Assembly: GCA_965227445.1 (NCBI GenBank)
Contig: OZ245751.1
Span: 1,054,001 to 1,118,000, forward strand
DNA: 64,000 nucleotides
Origin: DT-110 sp030148525
Lineage (GTDB): Bacteria; Bacteroidota; Bacteroidia; Chitinophagales; Saprospiraceae
Direction of reading: 5' to 3'
Position 1 is the stretch's first letter; the number at the start of each line of letters is the position of its first letter. The notes under the pieces are model-generated. The model was not told the DNA's origin. It did no database searches and saw only the letters and a program-made list of their open reading frames with translations. A program made the translations under genes and the position numbers. This document shows, in pieces, positions 19,301 to 24,628 of this stretch.

Positions 19301-22154
19301 CTGGACGTGGGCTGATCTGACGGATCGTCCGCCGATCGACTACACGCTGCCGGGTAACTATACCTTGCCGGATAATGTGACCTACAACTGTGAGGCCGAA
19401 GAAGGCAAGGTGCTGATCCTGGCCGAGAATGAAGGCACGCACGCCGAAGGCAGCCTGGTATACCAGACGGTAGTGGCCATGTTTGGTCGCGATGTGGTCT
19501 TCAGCGACCGCAATAATACGTGTCCGGGCTTCACCACGGAGGTGATCGTGGAGGCCGATATCGATGACTGTGGCTTCGGCACCATCGAGGTGACGTGGCT
19601 GATCAGCAATGGCGACGAAGTACGCAATGCCGGTACGCGCATCATTACGATCGCGGCCCTGCACGACTACTGGTTGCGCCTGCCGGCCGACCAGACGGCT
19701 TCTTGCGGTGACGATGTAGGCATCCGGGGAGTGGCCTTCTCGGAAGATGCCTGCGATCTGATTGCGATCTCTACCGAAGATGAGCGCTTCACGGCCACGC
19801 AGGATCCGACGGCTTGCTACAAGATCTTCCGCACCTACCGCATCATCAACTGGTGTGAGTACGACGGGGAAGCACAACCCACGATCGTGAGCCGCGACTG
19901 GGACGGTTGGAATGGTACCAACCCGGTGAGTCCGGACGGTGATGATGAGCCTGGTGACGAAGACATCTACGTGATCGTCAAGCGGGACTTCGCCGATGAT
20001 CTGCCGGATACGGTATACTACGATAATGACGCTGATCCATCAGCCGACAATAACTCCGCCGATAATCCGGCCACACCAAACGTAGTGGAAGACTACTGGT
20101 GGCGGGTGATCTCGGGTGATTCGGATCCGAGCGTGGAAGCCTACTACGAAGGCGGCGGCTCGGTCTGGGCCAACGATGGAGATCAGACGGACAGCGATAT
20201 AACGGGCAATGCCCAGAGTGATGATATTGACCAGCGCTACGGCAGCTTCGGTTACTGGCAGTACACGCAGCACATTGTGGTGTACGACGATGTGGATCCG
20301 ACGCTGACGATCACGGGAGCGGACACCTTCGCTGCGACCAGCAATGAAGACTGCGCCGGTGATGTGACGCTGCAGATCGAAGCGACCGACATCTGTACGG
20401 ACGATGCACTGGATGTGACGGTGCAGGTGATCCTGGACGGTGAGGATATCTCCGATCAGCTGGTAGACGGCGTCTTTACGGGCCGCTACGAAGAAGGAGA
20501 GTACACCCTGCTGGTGATCGCCGACGATGGTTGCGGTAATGTGACCACCGAGCGCTACACCTTCGTGGTGGAAGACCGCAAAGGGCCGGCACCGATCGTG
20601 ATCGATGCGATCAGCATCGAGCTGATGCCAAGTGAGGACGAAGCCAGCGGCGGCGGAATGGCCGAAGTGTGGGCTTCCGACTTTATCGCGTCAGACATCT
20701 TCGATTGCAACGGCCAGGATGCTACGGTGACGGATGCCAACGGTAACCCACGGGTAACCAAGTACTCGATCAACGTGGTCGGCGAGCCGGTTGATATGGA
20801 CCAGGCGGGACTGAGCTTCACGTGTGCCGATGCGGCACGGACGATCGAGGTGGAGATCCACGGCTGGGATACGAAAGGGAACCACGACTTTGCGGTGACC
20901 AACCTGCTGGTACAGGATAATATGGGTGTATGCGATGCGCCGGCTGGCGAAGGCCAGATAGCGGGTACCATCGCCACCGAGGCCGGTGATGCAGTGAACG
21001 AAGTAGAGGTACAACTCTCGGGCGATCGCAGCTCGGTGTACATGACCAATGCGACGGGCACCTACGCCTTCACGGGCTTGCGCGAAGACTTTGACTTCAG
21101 TGTGATCCCGGGTAAGGATCTGTTCCACGGCAATGGTGTGAGCACCTTTGACCTGATCCTGATCCAGCGCCATATCCTGGGTAGCCAGGCCATCGCTAGT
21201 CCGTACGCACAAATCGCGGCCGACGTCAATAAATCGGGCAACATCTCGACGCTGGATATGATCCAGTTGCGTCGCCTCATCCTGAATGCGGGATCGCGCT
21301 TCGAGAACAATACGAGCTGGCGCTTTGTGGCCGAAGACTACGTATTCCCGAACCCGAACAACGCCTTTGCGACGAGCTTCCCGGAAGTGAAGAACTTCAA
21401 CAACCTGCAAGGGGAGGAGGAAGCCAACTTCGTAGCGGTGAAAGTGGGTGACGTGAATGGCTCGGCCATGGCGTACGTACAACCGCGTAGTGATCGCGGG
21501 GTGACCATTGATGTGGTGGCTCCCGAGGTACTGAAAGCCGGTCAGACCTACTCGATCGCACTGAGTAGTGATGAGCTGGCCGCGATCAGCGGTATGCAGT
21601 TTACGCTGCAGTGGGCCGAGGGTCTGGAGCTGGTAGATATCGCTTCGGGTGTGATCGGAGCAGAGCACATGGGTGTGTTCACCGATGAGCGGGCCCTGAC
21701 GACGAGCTGGAACCAGCCCTCGGAAGTGATCGCCGACGGTGAGCTGCTGACGCTGAGCCTGAAGGCAACTACGGATGTAGCCCTGAGTGAGGCCCTGCGC
21801 CTGAACTCTCGCCTGACCAGGGTGGAAAGCTACGACGTAGCCACCGACGAGGTGATGAGCGTCTTCCTGAGCAGTAGTGAAGCGTATACCAGCGATGAGG
21901 CCGAGTTGTACCAGAACGTACCGAACCCCTTTGTGACGGAGACGCGCATCGGCTTCTACCTGCCGAGTGCAGGAACGGCCGAGCTGACCATCCGCGATGT
22001 AGCGGGCCGGGTCTTGCGCACCATCGACGGGGACTACGAAGCGGGCTACAACGAGGTACGACTGGATCGTCAGTCACTACCGGCCGGAACGCTCTACTAC
22101 ACCCTGAGCTACGACGGGTATCAACTGACCAAGTTCATGATGCATAACAGATAA
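7365..22154 (+). CDS. Giant (4,929-residue) multidomain T9SS surface adhesin with dockerin- and cohesin-like regions
   Basis: One uninterrupted frame; start at ATG 7365 or ATG 7371. Order seen: signal peptide (to about residue 42); Ig/PKD-like repeats; an Asp-box propeller-like part (about 412-712, SLDGGNTF, STDGGYNY); an Ig-like domain; six GEVED modules opening DYGDLPD and closing GEVEDY (about 1295-2890), each with a Ca-loop-like DWNxDGxF; three SdrD_B-like domains (KVGNLVWEDRNNNG) after modules 4, 5 and 6; a region at about 3106-3460; HYR-like repeats (APVVTCPDD type, 3461-4525); a carboxypeptidase-regulatory-like domain (4528-4585); a dockerin-like pair of loops (DVNKSGNISTLDM, to about 4640); a cohesin-like domain (4709-4839); and a T9SS type A domain starting YQNVPNPF. 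Probably a Ca-stiffened surface adhesin. Codon use changes near 13.15 kb. Partner and ligand unknown. Confidence 0.92.
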   Translation: MLMKNFVPITRKALPKIDLALFIRPLLLLVFGFGLTSLIGQEAINITSFSPSTTCWEDNVTVNFTLSGGWADGNVSVTSSLNGETGSAGSTNVTVSGGSGGGSGSLTISFTSGSGSSPVTLTATQGGTTDGDTDNITVIAPSLETGSVVDEEAFYCPGDTIEVEYTAQCLRTGQGFSSGGNGMIQLRISDKNGVFSDLSAATVMTTISGGSISTSGSAPVSGTIEAVIPTATPSGTGYEFRVETTSGFLTPGEATNDDVEIRGLIISDPDPFPDVSETYCQGELLELMYNSNEMGGFFNANNEFRIVLSAPDGDFSNPANNTIIGRVATTDVDGPVSGIIPFDQAGGDQYKIRIESTNPQLIGCEYGPFAIPEIRNISGPLSATTCDGMYNFSATPSSNDYFGGTLTRQWESLCYDTIINRLEFPSNFISSIDGDPTGTNIFAGSGDGLLRSLDGGNTFTRITAGLVDPFVSRVFFDPVGNDVYAISGNGFSVATSPGGALVARTVFGQPVNDIYAINGDVYAITSMGIYESNDFGASFNPVPLLGQGGRAIHVIDDAGDRTIIAATFSGVAIRRGSAGTFQTYGLVDGLPSTDIRDIDVTDDGVIYLATGLGLAYSTDGGYNYRQLVSGLPNPQLIYSLKIAGNTIFVGTENGMGMTSVGVVEDTPEPAFAFYSDRNGLGTNFVNGVFAVDNGGSYDVFAGTTNGLSSMNLSVTPLGTGTTEQVMINHASSKCRYRAILTVTRNGKPCPAASAFGGIPSIPSDNISFETTDPTQCTGYDGEILVRGLIPNLQYELSLDADPVTPGPVPSSFVDGDTITTDENGQFTIQLLGAGEYTISLLEVNGLYTNSQCSSNEIVVTLNDPAPPADPIAPVAAGTPFCVGSTNFTLTLQNTSPPPADVQYQWFLDANATMPASPSSTADVTFEPNVTPTSDGSYYVRAFSTTTLCYSDTIEVQYDVQEAPSISVSKTQPTTAGGSGSITVTINNYDPTVDYTLSYNYNGGTTTNVPHTAGSGATISIDPAAQGDYENITVSAAGCVSNSIPNCPINFVDVPDDIIAGQVPSTVSGVNGGQSGYFQNATQTAGGSTCASDLHLTDADGIAVGRLRNPQIPQNNQNVEMRGYVRFDLASMGIPAEAVIERVEYRPVSIEGSSRVVCGPVVTTSDIARGVPLVSATGDLQFDVTRVEDPNFGPYTQGYNDVVFQDLFDEKYNDFTISSDKTGAWTDLGGTGVMDVQRRLNALNGLEEGSSAPDGLFQLGLSLSGSDFDIPVLQFHGVVFAPSSQHELRITYHLRDYGDLPEGKYLTDVVGGVEGPSHRIDPIDVDPDPDNEDIQVPLFIGANAADLPDAELDGQYSTNADGDDMDGNDDEILSSDDFTNPLTGDTLIAGNTITLTVPYINNLPDVTGTILAFVDWNEDGVFNNTDERFEVGAPFGQTSADIIMAIPATTPSGPKAVRVRISTEDVLDAYGHARNGEVEDFFIDELFAFDYGDLPDTSLATATQDYQTIYALDGSRGPRHEILSDLAIGITTDSEADGQQQINAFGDDVNGIDDEDGVTPPDSIIRGQQAVFEVVVKNTTGADAYLYGFADWNDDGSFEDAFPNQKAAVVTIPSGASGVYEVIFNVPQTPNPLPDRVATRFRLSDAQLEGISATTSLGPAADTTIYGEVEDMFVNIVGYDWGDLPEPLYITDAEGGQPGPSHKITSVITPTDTFPALYIGANVPDAEIQGQPQAKALGDDNNLEDDENLDADNFVNPTTNTPMPIVSGDPIRLQVPYTNNLDVPANLMAFIDWNADGDFLDDDELRVVAVPFQSSGTASIDYIVPAIPTSDSIGVRIRITSEDGLDAYGQAPDGEVEDFLVERRGSDYGDLPDVTAGTGPNDFNTLLQNNGPRHGVPVTPLTYLGAMVDTESDGQPTEESNGDDLDTPQSDDEDGVIFLTPLVPGQDASISISAVNDSAAMARVIIWTDWENDGVLDSVTQVDVPGNGSLTSEVVTFEVPSTATFQDGNSFWRLRITTDAAFLADPSPDGLATDGEVEDYFVPVFKVGNLVWEDRNNNGLQDADEINLGIDSVRVIMRFGGIDPVTGEYDGIAQDTDEDPYVMGPEGGADMIEDFIIDTLTDTRGLYLFTGMIEGNYQLITIDPSGLTPTRADWIRNVTEEDTDNDGNALEQPWEYADMDIRQSKTEVFTMYRDSIGTDEEGILDQGNPQLQDPNALEGFPDNRVEQRIDFGYTPFDFGDLPDTYTTVEDGVDIGTTQDGLFAQDTVLVGNVLEGPKHIVTPDIYLGSCSDAEVEGAPDFDAGQEFAPAADGEGDDPNNSLWDSDNRANTCEDDDNGVQFMTPLIPGYEAIIDVDFWATINDDGPDAYLQAFLDWNGDGDFYVDGDPAMGFDEDEHIVFTLLNGAPAPLDPNTHAVELEMSQQLDQDPIRLTFQVPDSAKYFDGNVLARFRISKRPNMAATGILPGNSNFPDGIVPAGEVEDYFMKLVKIGNIVWEDRDYDGIQDEDEPGIAGVEITLDYFGENDTLDGDFYENTYVTETDSMGLYYFYGLIGNVDPSGVMDPFYTLTASDPEAMTPTIDIDSIAPGDESNCITLNSDGNDIDIDDRITAVTFRITNPMGQCTGEMDPDGKLDMGEMVIMAPDNIWPDEQMDETFDFGYVGFDYGDLPDTSIAAEFLYRTKRDWLPQAPIDFGPRHAIQPKLYLGGGVDAELDGQPDDDAGSKEGGDDDVNTAFAKGDTTDDESGIRLLSPLLPGERAFIQVTYTSQDTVLAGGYADMDAFLNAFIDFNGDGDLEDATDAITFTHQGTSLTTLVDITDTTNPTLPGGDSLVQVLAFTVPDTSITDFNDGVAFMRYRLSWEGDLGPNNNDFHQTTPPFVDTSVEYPRGEVEDYAIPVARIGNLAWYDHNVNGHQDDPLAQLYNMYQDEYGVDTLHLVLIWGGVDAATGEFDTVGYNDETMSSAGAVEDILYNLSIAMPTGGAYDPAEILKTNAQGLYTFYGLIPGTYNLIPLKYLQTDSASFVDFWPKHRVLTLTDNPDAPDDRDSDACPGIVFTIDDANDKDPEVCVDNLVEGEDGELDDVDPTNPTFADNQWDQTLDLGWVDEPNIEANLDIVGVNFPTSEICGNFNVIMHLCVKNPTEVPLDSLMMTLNLREAYGGAFYAATKPMISIVDSSFVTTPADVKIKKTMAGSKEALTPFINANYDGEFNLDLLTGGDKDTDFFLPGDSVICVRVEFEIDPTQTDAYTANGWASQFKAFGRAVGFLYEDAGAGRTKRPLIDKFPKSPRFGQYIEVMDLSDELDDPMPMAGMNYPEAGDSILFEGMVADRGDFGEYQVFMNNLTGRDKYLDEDDKTLQNDECWIDTRFIGGQDDINVSMDANCEVNIMPNMVIADHIAACGFDKYPEGSYYRVIIQDKKTEETLWASVDREPFDVRPYLDRELIYKARSVANHCQVVWGNITFEDKTAPVVTCPDDTGESLTTGLTLVCSDIDSVLNNAATFEDPTHPYYTGIATAVDGCGPTYLDRVQDVLRVFADCEDSAQAGYAYARITRTFTFRDAFNNTDTCKQQIYFYRPEIVLPECQVFIPNVVAGTDTILTSEDMIGKYELPESVPYFINGGGERVYLLGDEVCGFSVNYENRSNFITGDCGRKIIRRWRIFDWCYATGDNYPDYLVERGECYDDATREGSIYTFEQTIVIGDTAAPVVTIPDLDLDGFKGSGYKGGPAANADSSTATYDADDRYVFTTRPQDCFADFRVTRDMWEVEEQSEWCFDVGVYIRRPILDLDERPTGEWMIMPDTDAEITGNCDDGYLITNVEMIKDTFVDYFLRMRFVDVCDKDTIIWAPINIVDDIMPVVVCDDELEVTFDNVGTGNVAAIDVDEGTNDNCGFIRWLKVRRPLNECGAEFATIPHYVDANGNGAVDAGDWVDENRNEIADELEFFTIVGGELYSPLLDKVPFFCCDRDSVKVELWAEDWAGNRNSCWTWADLTDRPPIDYTLPGNYTLPDNVTYNCEAEEGKVLILAENEGTHAEGSLVYQTVVAMFGRDVVFSDRNNTCPGFTTEVIVEADIDDCGFGTIEVTWLISNGDEVRNAGTRIITIAALHDYWLRLPADQTASCGDDVGIRGVAFSEDACDLIAISTEDERFTATQDPTACYKIFRTYRIINWCEYDGEAQPTIVSRDWDGWNGTNPVSPDGDDEPGDEDIYVIVKRDFADDLPDTVYYDNDADPSADNNSADNPATPNVVEDYWWRVISGDSDPSVEAYYEGGGSVWANDGDQTDSDITGNAQSDDIDQRYGSFGYWQYTQHIVVYDDVDPTLTITGADTFAATSNEDCAGDVTLQIEATDICTDDALDVTVQVILDGEDISDQLVDGVFTGRYEEGEYTLLVIADDGCGNVTTERYTFVVEDRKGPAPIVIDAISIELMPSEDEASGGGMAEVWASDFIASDIFDCNGQDATVTDANGNPRVTKYSINVVGEPVDMDQAGLSFTCADAARTIEVEIHGWDTKGNHDFAVTNLLVQDNMGVCDAPAGEGQIAGTIATEAGDAVNEVEVQLSGDRSSVYMTNATGTYAFTGLREDFDFSVIPGKDLFHGNGVSTFDLILIQRHILGSQAIASPYAQIAADVNKSGNISTLDMIQLRRLILNAGSRFENNTSWRFVAEDYVFPNPNNAFATSFPEVKNFNNLQGEEEANFVAVKVGDVNGSAMAYVQPRSDRGVTIDVVAPEVLKAGQTYSIALSSDELAAISGMQFTLQWAEGLELVDIASGVIGAEHMGVFTDERALTTSWNQPSEVIADGELLTLSLKATTDVALSEALRLNSRLTRVESYDVATDEVMSVFLSSSEAYTSDEAELYQNVPNPFVTETRIGFYLPSAGTAELTIRDVAGRVLRTIDGDYEAGYNEVRLDRQSLPAGTLYYTLSYDGYQLTKFMMHNR
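11247..16680 (+). repeat. Six-fold GEVED module array inside the giant adhesin gene
   Basis: Six protein-level repeats start with a (D/F)(Y/W/F)GDLP motif at about 11247, 11827, 12397, 12957, 14068 and 15346, and each reaches a GEVED(F/M/Y) motif about 180-240 residues later. Each carries a loop of the form D(W/F)xxDGxF/L flanked by acidic residues, as expected of Ca-binding. The first three units follow directly on one another; units 4-6 are each followed by an SdrD_B-like domain, giving composite units of about 1.1-1.3 kb. At the DNA level the late units share stretches around the GEVED motif (for example near 13464, 14793 and 16020). Confidence 0.8.
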
Positions 22155-22254
22155 CAGGTTTGAGGTATGAGGTTTGGGGTTTGAGGTAACCTATTACCTA
22201 ACCTCACACCTCAAACCTCACACCTCAAACCTCACACCTCAAACCTCATACCTG
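22155..22254. repeat. 33-nt imperfect inverted repeat made of reiterated CCTCAAA/CCTCACA words
   Basis: Starting one base after the giant gene's stop, arms 22155-22187 and 22222-22254 are complementary at 29 of 33 positions. The right half is a 14-bp unit (ACCTCACACCTCAA) repeated about three times. The RNA would form a long stem just before the intrinsic terminator at 22259. It could be a 3'-end stabiliser or only a mobile palindromic repeat. Confidence 0.75.
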
Positions 22255-22258
22255 ATAT

Positions 22259-22295
22259 AGCCCGGGATGGACGAATGTCTGTCCCGGGCTTTTTT
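22259..22295 (+). terminator. Rho-independent terminator after the giant adhesin gene
   Basis: A perfect 9-bp stem AGCCCGGGA (22259-22267) / TCCCGGGCT (22282-22290) encloses a 14-nt loop and is followed by a run of T to 22295. It ends transcription of the adhesin locus and separates it from the fucose operon. Confidence 0.9.
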
Positions 22296-22329
22296 ATGGT
22301 GCATGGAAAATCTATATCTTGACGCTACA

Positions 22330-22539
22330 ATGAAGCCACAATTACTCAAGCGGAACCGCAAGGATTTTCTGGAATCTATTTCCTATCAGCACGTGGTGGA
22401 TCGCCATTTTCTCGATCTCTGGCATTACCATCCGGAGCTAGAACTGGTGTACGTAGTACAGAGTTCCGGGAATTGCTTTATTGGCGATGCCATTGAACAA
22501 TTCCAATTTGAAATTAATAATAGATGGGAGCCAAAATAA
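22330..22539 (+). pseudogene. Truncated AraC-family regulator (N-terminal cupin part only)
   Basis: From ATG 22330 about 59 residues match the start of an AraC-type regulator with a cupin sensor domain: FLDLWHYHPELELVYV followed by a G-x-FIGD motif. After IGDAIEQFQ the frame leaves the family, runs about ten unrelated residues and stops inside the first codons of the fuconate dehydratase gene. The family is normally about 280-300 residues with two HTH motifs at the C-terminus; both are missing. A deletion probably fused the remnant to the operon. The in-frame ATG at 22267 is not a credible start because it lies inside the terminator stem. The remnant was probably once the operon's local regulator. 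Confidence 0.75.
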
Positions 22540-23849
22540 CCGATGTTCGTTTTATGGACATCCGATTTCCTACGTCCCGTAGTCTGGACGGATCCGATGC
22601 CATGAATCCTGATCCCGATTACTCGGCCGCCTATGTCGTGCTGGAGACAGACCATCCGGACGGACTGGAGGGCCATGGATTGACCTTTACGATCGGGCGA
22701 GGCAATGACATTTGTGTTCAGGCCATTCGTTCCCTGGTGCCTTTGGTAAAGGGGCTGGACATGGAAGAGGTCGCAGCCGATATGGGACGCTTTTGGCAAC
22801 GTATGGTAGGCGATAGCCAGCTTCGTTGGTTAGGACCTGAGAAGGGCGTTATTCACCTGGCTACCGGAGCTATTGTTAATGCTGTTTGGGATCTACACGC
22901 GAAGATAGCCGGGAAACCCCTATGGGAATTGATCGGAGATATGTCGCCGGAGGAACTGGTACGATGTATCGATTTCACCTACATCACCGATGCTATTACT
23001 CCGGAAGAGGCCCTTGTTTTTTTGCGAAAGCAAGAAAACGGAAAAGCTACACGTAAAAAGCTACTTCTGGAAACAGGATACCCTGCTTATACCACCTCCG
23101 CCGGATGGCTGGGGTATTCGGATGAAAAGATTCGCCGACTGAGCCGTGAAGCAATAGCTGAAGGGTTTACGCACCTGAAAATGAAGGTCGGTGCCAATCT
23201 GGAAGACGATATCCGACGAGCTGGTATCCTGCGGGAGGAGATAGGCTCTGATCGCCGATTGATGATGGACGCCAACCAAAAGTGGGATGTTGGTGAGGCA
23301 ATCACCTGGATGAAGGCACTCGAGCGATTTAATCCCTGGTGGATTGAGGAACCGACGAGCCCGGACGATGTATTGGGGCACCAGCGCATACGGGATGCCA
23401 TAGCACCGACTCAGGTGGCCACGGGCGAACATTGTCAGAACCGCATTGTGTTCAAGCAATTACTGCAGGCAGAAGCTATTGACTTTTGCCAGATCGATGC
23501 CTGCCGCCTGGGTGGCGTCAATGAAGTACTGGCCGTACTACTGATGGCGGCTAAATTCGATGTGCCGGTGTGTCCACACGCTGGTGGGGTAGGACTCTGC
23601 GAATACGTACAGCACCTGTCGATGATCGATTACATAGCTATCAGTGGCACTATGGACAACCGGATCATTGAATACGTTGATCATTTGCACGAGCATTTTG
23701 AGGATCCGGTACGGCTCGAGCATGCCCACTACATGCCACCCCGTGAGCCGGGATATAGCATAACCATGAAGAAGGAAAGCCTGACTGATTACCAATTTCC
23801 GGACGGACGGGTTTGGCAGGAGTTACATAAACAGGAACAAACAGTATAA
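22524..23849 (+). CDS. fucD: L-fuconate dehydratase (enolase superfamily)
   Basis: 441 residues, full length for the family. It removes water from L-fuconate to give 2-keto-3-deoxy-L-fuconate in the cytoplasm. The enolase-superfamily (mandelate racemase group) active site is complete: K219-x-K221 (LKMKVG), D249 (MMDAN), E275/E276 (IEEPTSPDD), E302 (ATGEHCQN) and H352 (PHAGGVGLCE). The order and spacing closely match known L-fuconate dehydratases and human ENOSF1, including DPDYSAAYVV near the start and EYVDHLHEHF near the end. That favours fuconate over rhamnonate dehydratase. It is the first gene of a six-gene operon; its stop overlaps the next start by one base (TAATG). The truncated AraC remnant overlaps its first codons. 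Confidence 0.93.
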   Translation: MGAKITDVRFMDIRFPTSRSLDGSDAMNPDPDYSAAYVVLETDHPDGLEGHGLTFTIGRGNDICVQAIRSLVPLVKGLDMEEVAADMGRFWQRMVGDSQLRWLGPEKGVIHLATGAIVNAVWDLHAKIAGKPLWELIGDMSPEELVRCIDFTYITDAITPEEALVFLRKQENGKATRKKLLLETGYPAYTTSAGWLGYSDEKIRRLSREAIAEGFTHLKMKVGANLEDDIRRAGILREEIGSDRRLMMDANQKWDVGEAITWMKALERFNPWWIEEPTSPDDVLGHQRIRDAIAPTQVATGEHCQNRIVFKQLLQAEAIDFCQIDACRLGGVNEVLAVLLMAAKFDVPVCPHAGGVGLCEYVQHLSMIDYIAISGTMDNRIIEYVDHLHEHFEDPVRLEHAHYMPPREPGYSITMKKESLTDYQFPDGRVWQELHKQEQTV

Positions 23850-24628
23850 TGGAGATCCGACTCGACAAACAGGTAGCCATTATTACGGGTGGCGGCAGCG
23901 GTATTGGTGAAGCCATCAGCCGGGTTTTTGCGGAAGCGGGAGCTCAGGTACACATCGCCGACCGGGATGCAGATAAAGCCCAGCAAGTGGCCGCCGCCAT
24001 CAGGAAGGAAGGCGGGCAGGCGGAGGTGCATACCGTGGATGTGAGTAAGCAATCAGACATGGTCGCCATGGCTAATCAGGTAAAAGAGGAGGCCGGGCGC
24101 ATTGATATCCTGATCAATAATGCAGGCATCGCGCAGGTGGGGTCTCTGGAGCAAACATCCGAGGACGATCTGGATCGCATTTACGCGGTTAATGTACGGG
24201 GAGTTTACAACGGCATGTACTCGGTTATCGACACCATGAAGGCCCAAAAACGGGGAGTCATCCTGAATATGGCCTCCATTGCGTCGGTCCTGGGCCTGCC
24301 CGACCGCTTCGGTTATTCCATGAGCAAGGGAGCGGTACTCACCATGACCTACACGGTAGCCCGCGATTATCTGGATTATAATATCCGGTGCAATTGTGTA
24401 GCACCGGCACGTATACACACCCCATTTGTCGATGGCTTTATAGCCAAAAACTATCCCGGGCGGGAAGCTGAGATGTTTGAAACGCTTTCCAAAACCCAGC
24501 CCATCGGACGCATGGGTAAACCAGAGGAGGTAGCTAAACTGGCCCTCTACCTGTGCTCGGATGCAGCCAGCTTTATTACGGGTACCAATGTACCCATTGA
24601 CGGAGGATTTATAAACCTGAATACATAA
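23849..24628 (+). CDS. SDR oxidoreductase, probable 2-keto-3-deoxy-L-fuconate dehydrogenase
   Basis: 259 residues, a classical short-chain dehydrogenase. TGGGSGIG (13-20) binds the dinucleotide, NNAG is at 90-93, and S143 with Y156-x3-K160 forms the catalytic set. IADRD (about 36-40) with an acidic residue after beta-2 suggests NAD rather than NADP. Position between fuconate dehydratase and a fumarylacetoacetase-family hydrolase points to oxidation of 2-keto-3-deoxy-L-fuconate to 2,4-diketo-3-deoxy-L-fuconate. It overlaps both neighbours by one base (TAATG), so translation is coupled. The operon's other SDR is assigned the first step; the two could be swapped, but this one's placement beside the dehydratase and hydrolase supports the late step. 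Confidence 0.85.
   Translation: MEIRLDKQVAIITGGGSGIGEAISRVFAEAGAQVHIADRDADKAQQVAAAIRKEGGQAEVHTVDVSKQSDMVAMANQVKEEAGRIDILINNAGIAQVGSLEQTSEDDLDRIYAVNVRGVYNGMYSVIDTMKAQKRGVILNMASIASVLGLPDRFGYSMSKGAVLTMTYTVARDYLDYNIRCNCVAPARIHTPFVDGFIAKNYPGREAEMFETLSKTQPIGRMGKPEEVAKLALYLCSDAASFITGTNVPIDGGFINLNT

Noticed and set aside
22267..22329. Upstream start for the AraC remnant
   Set aside because: This start lies inside the intrinsic terminator stem; the AraC similarity begins only at ATG 22330.
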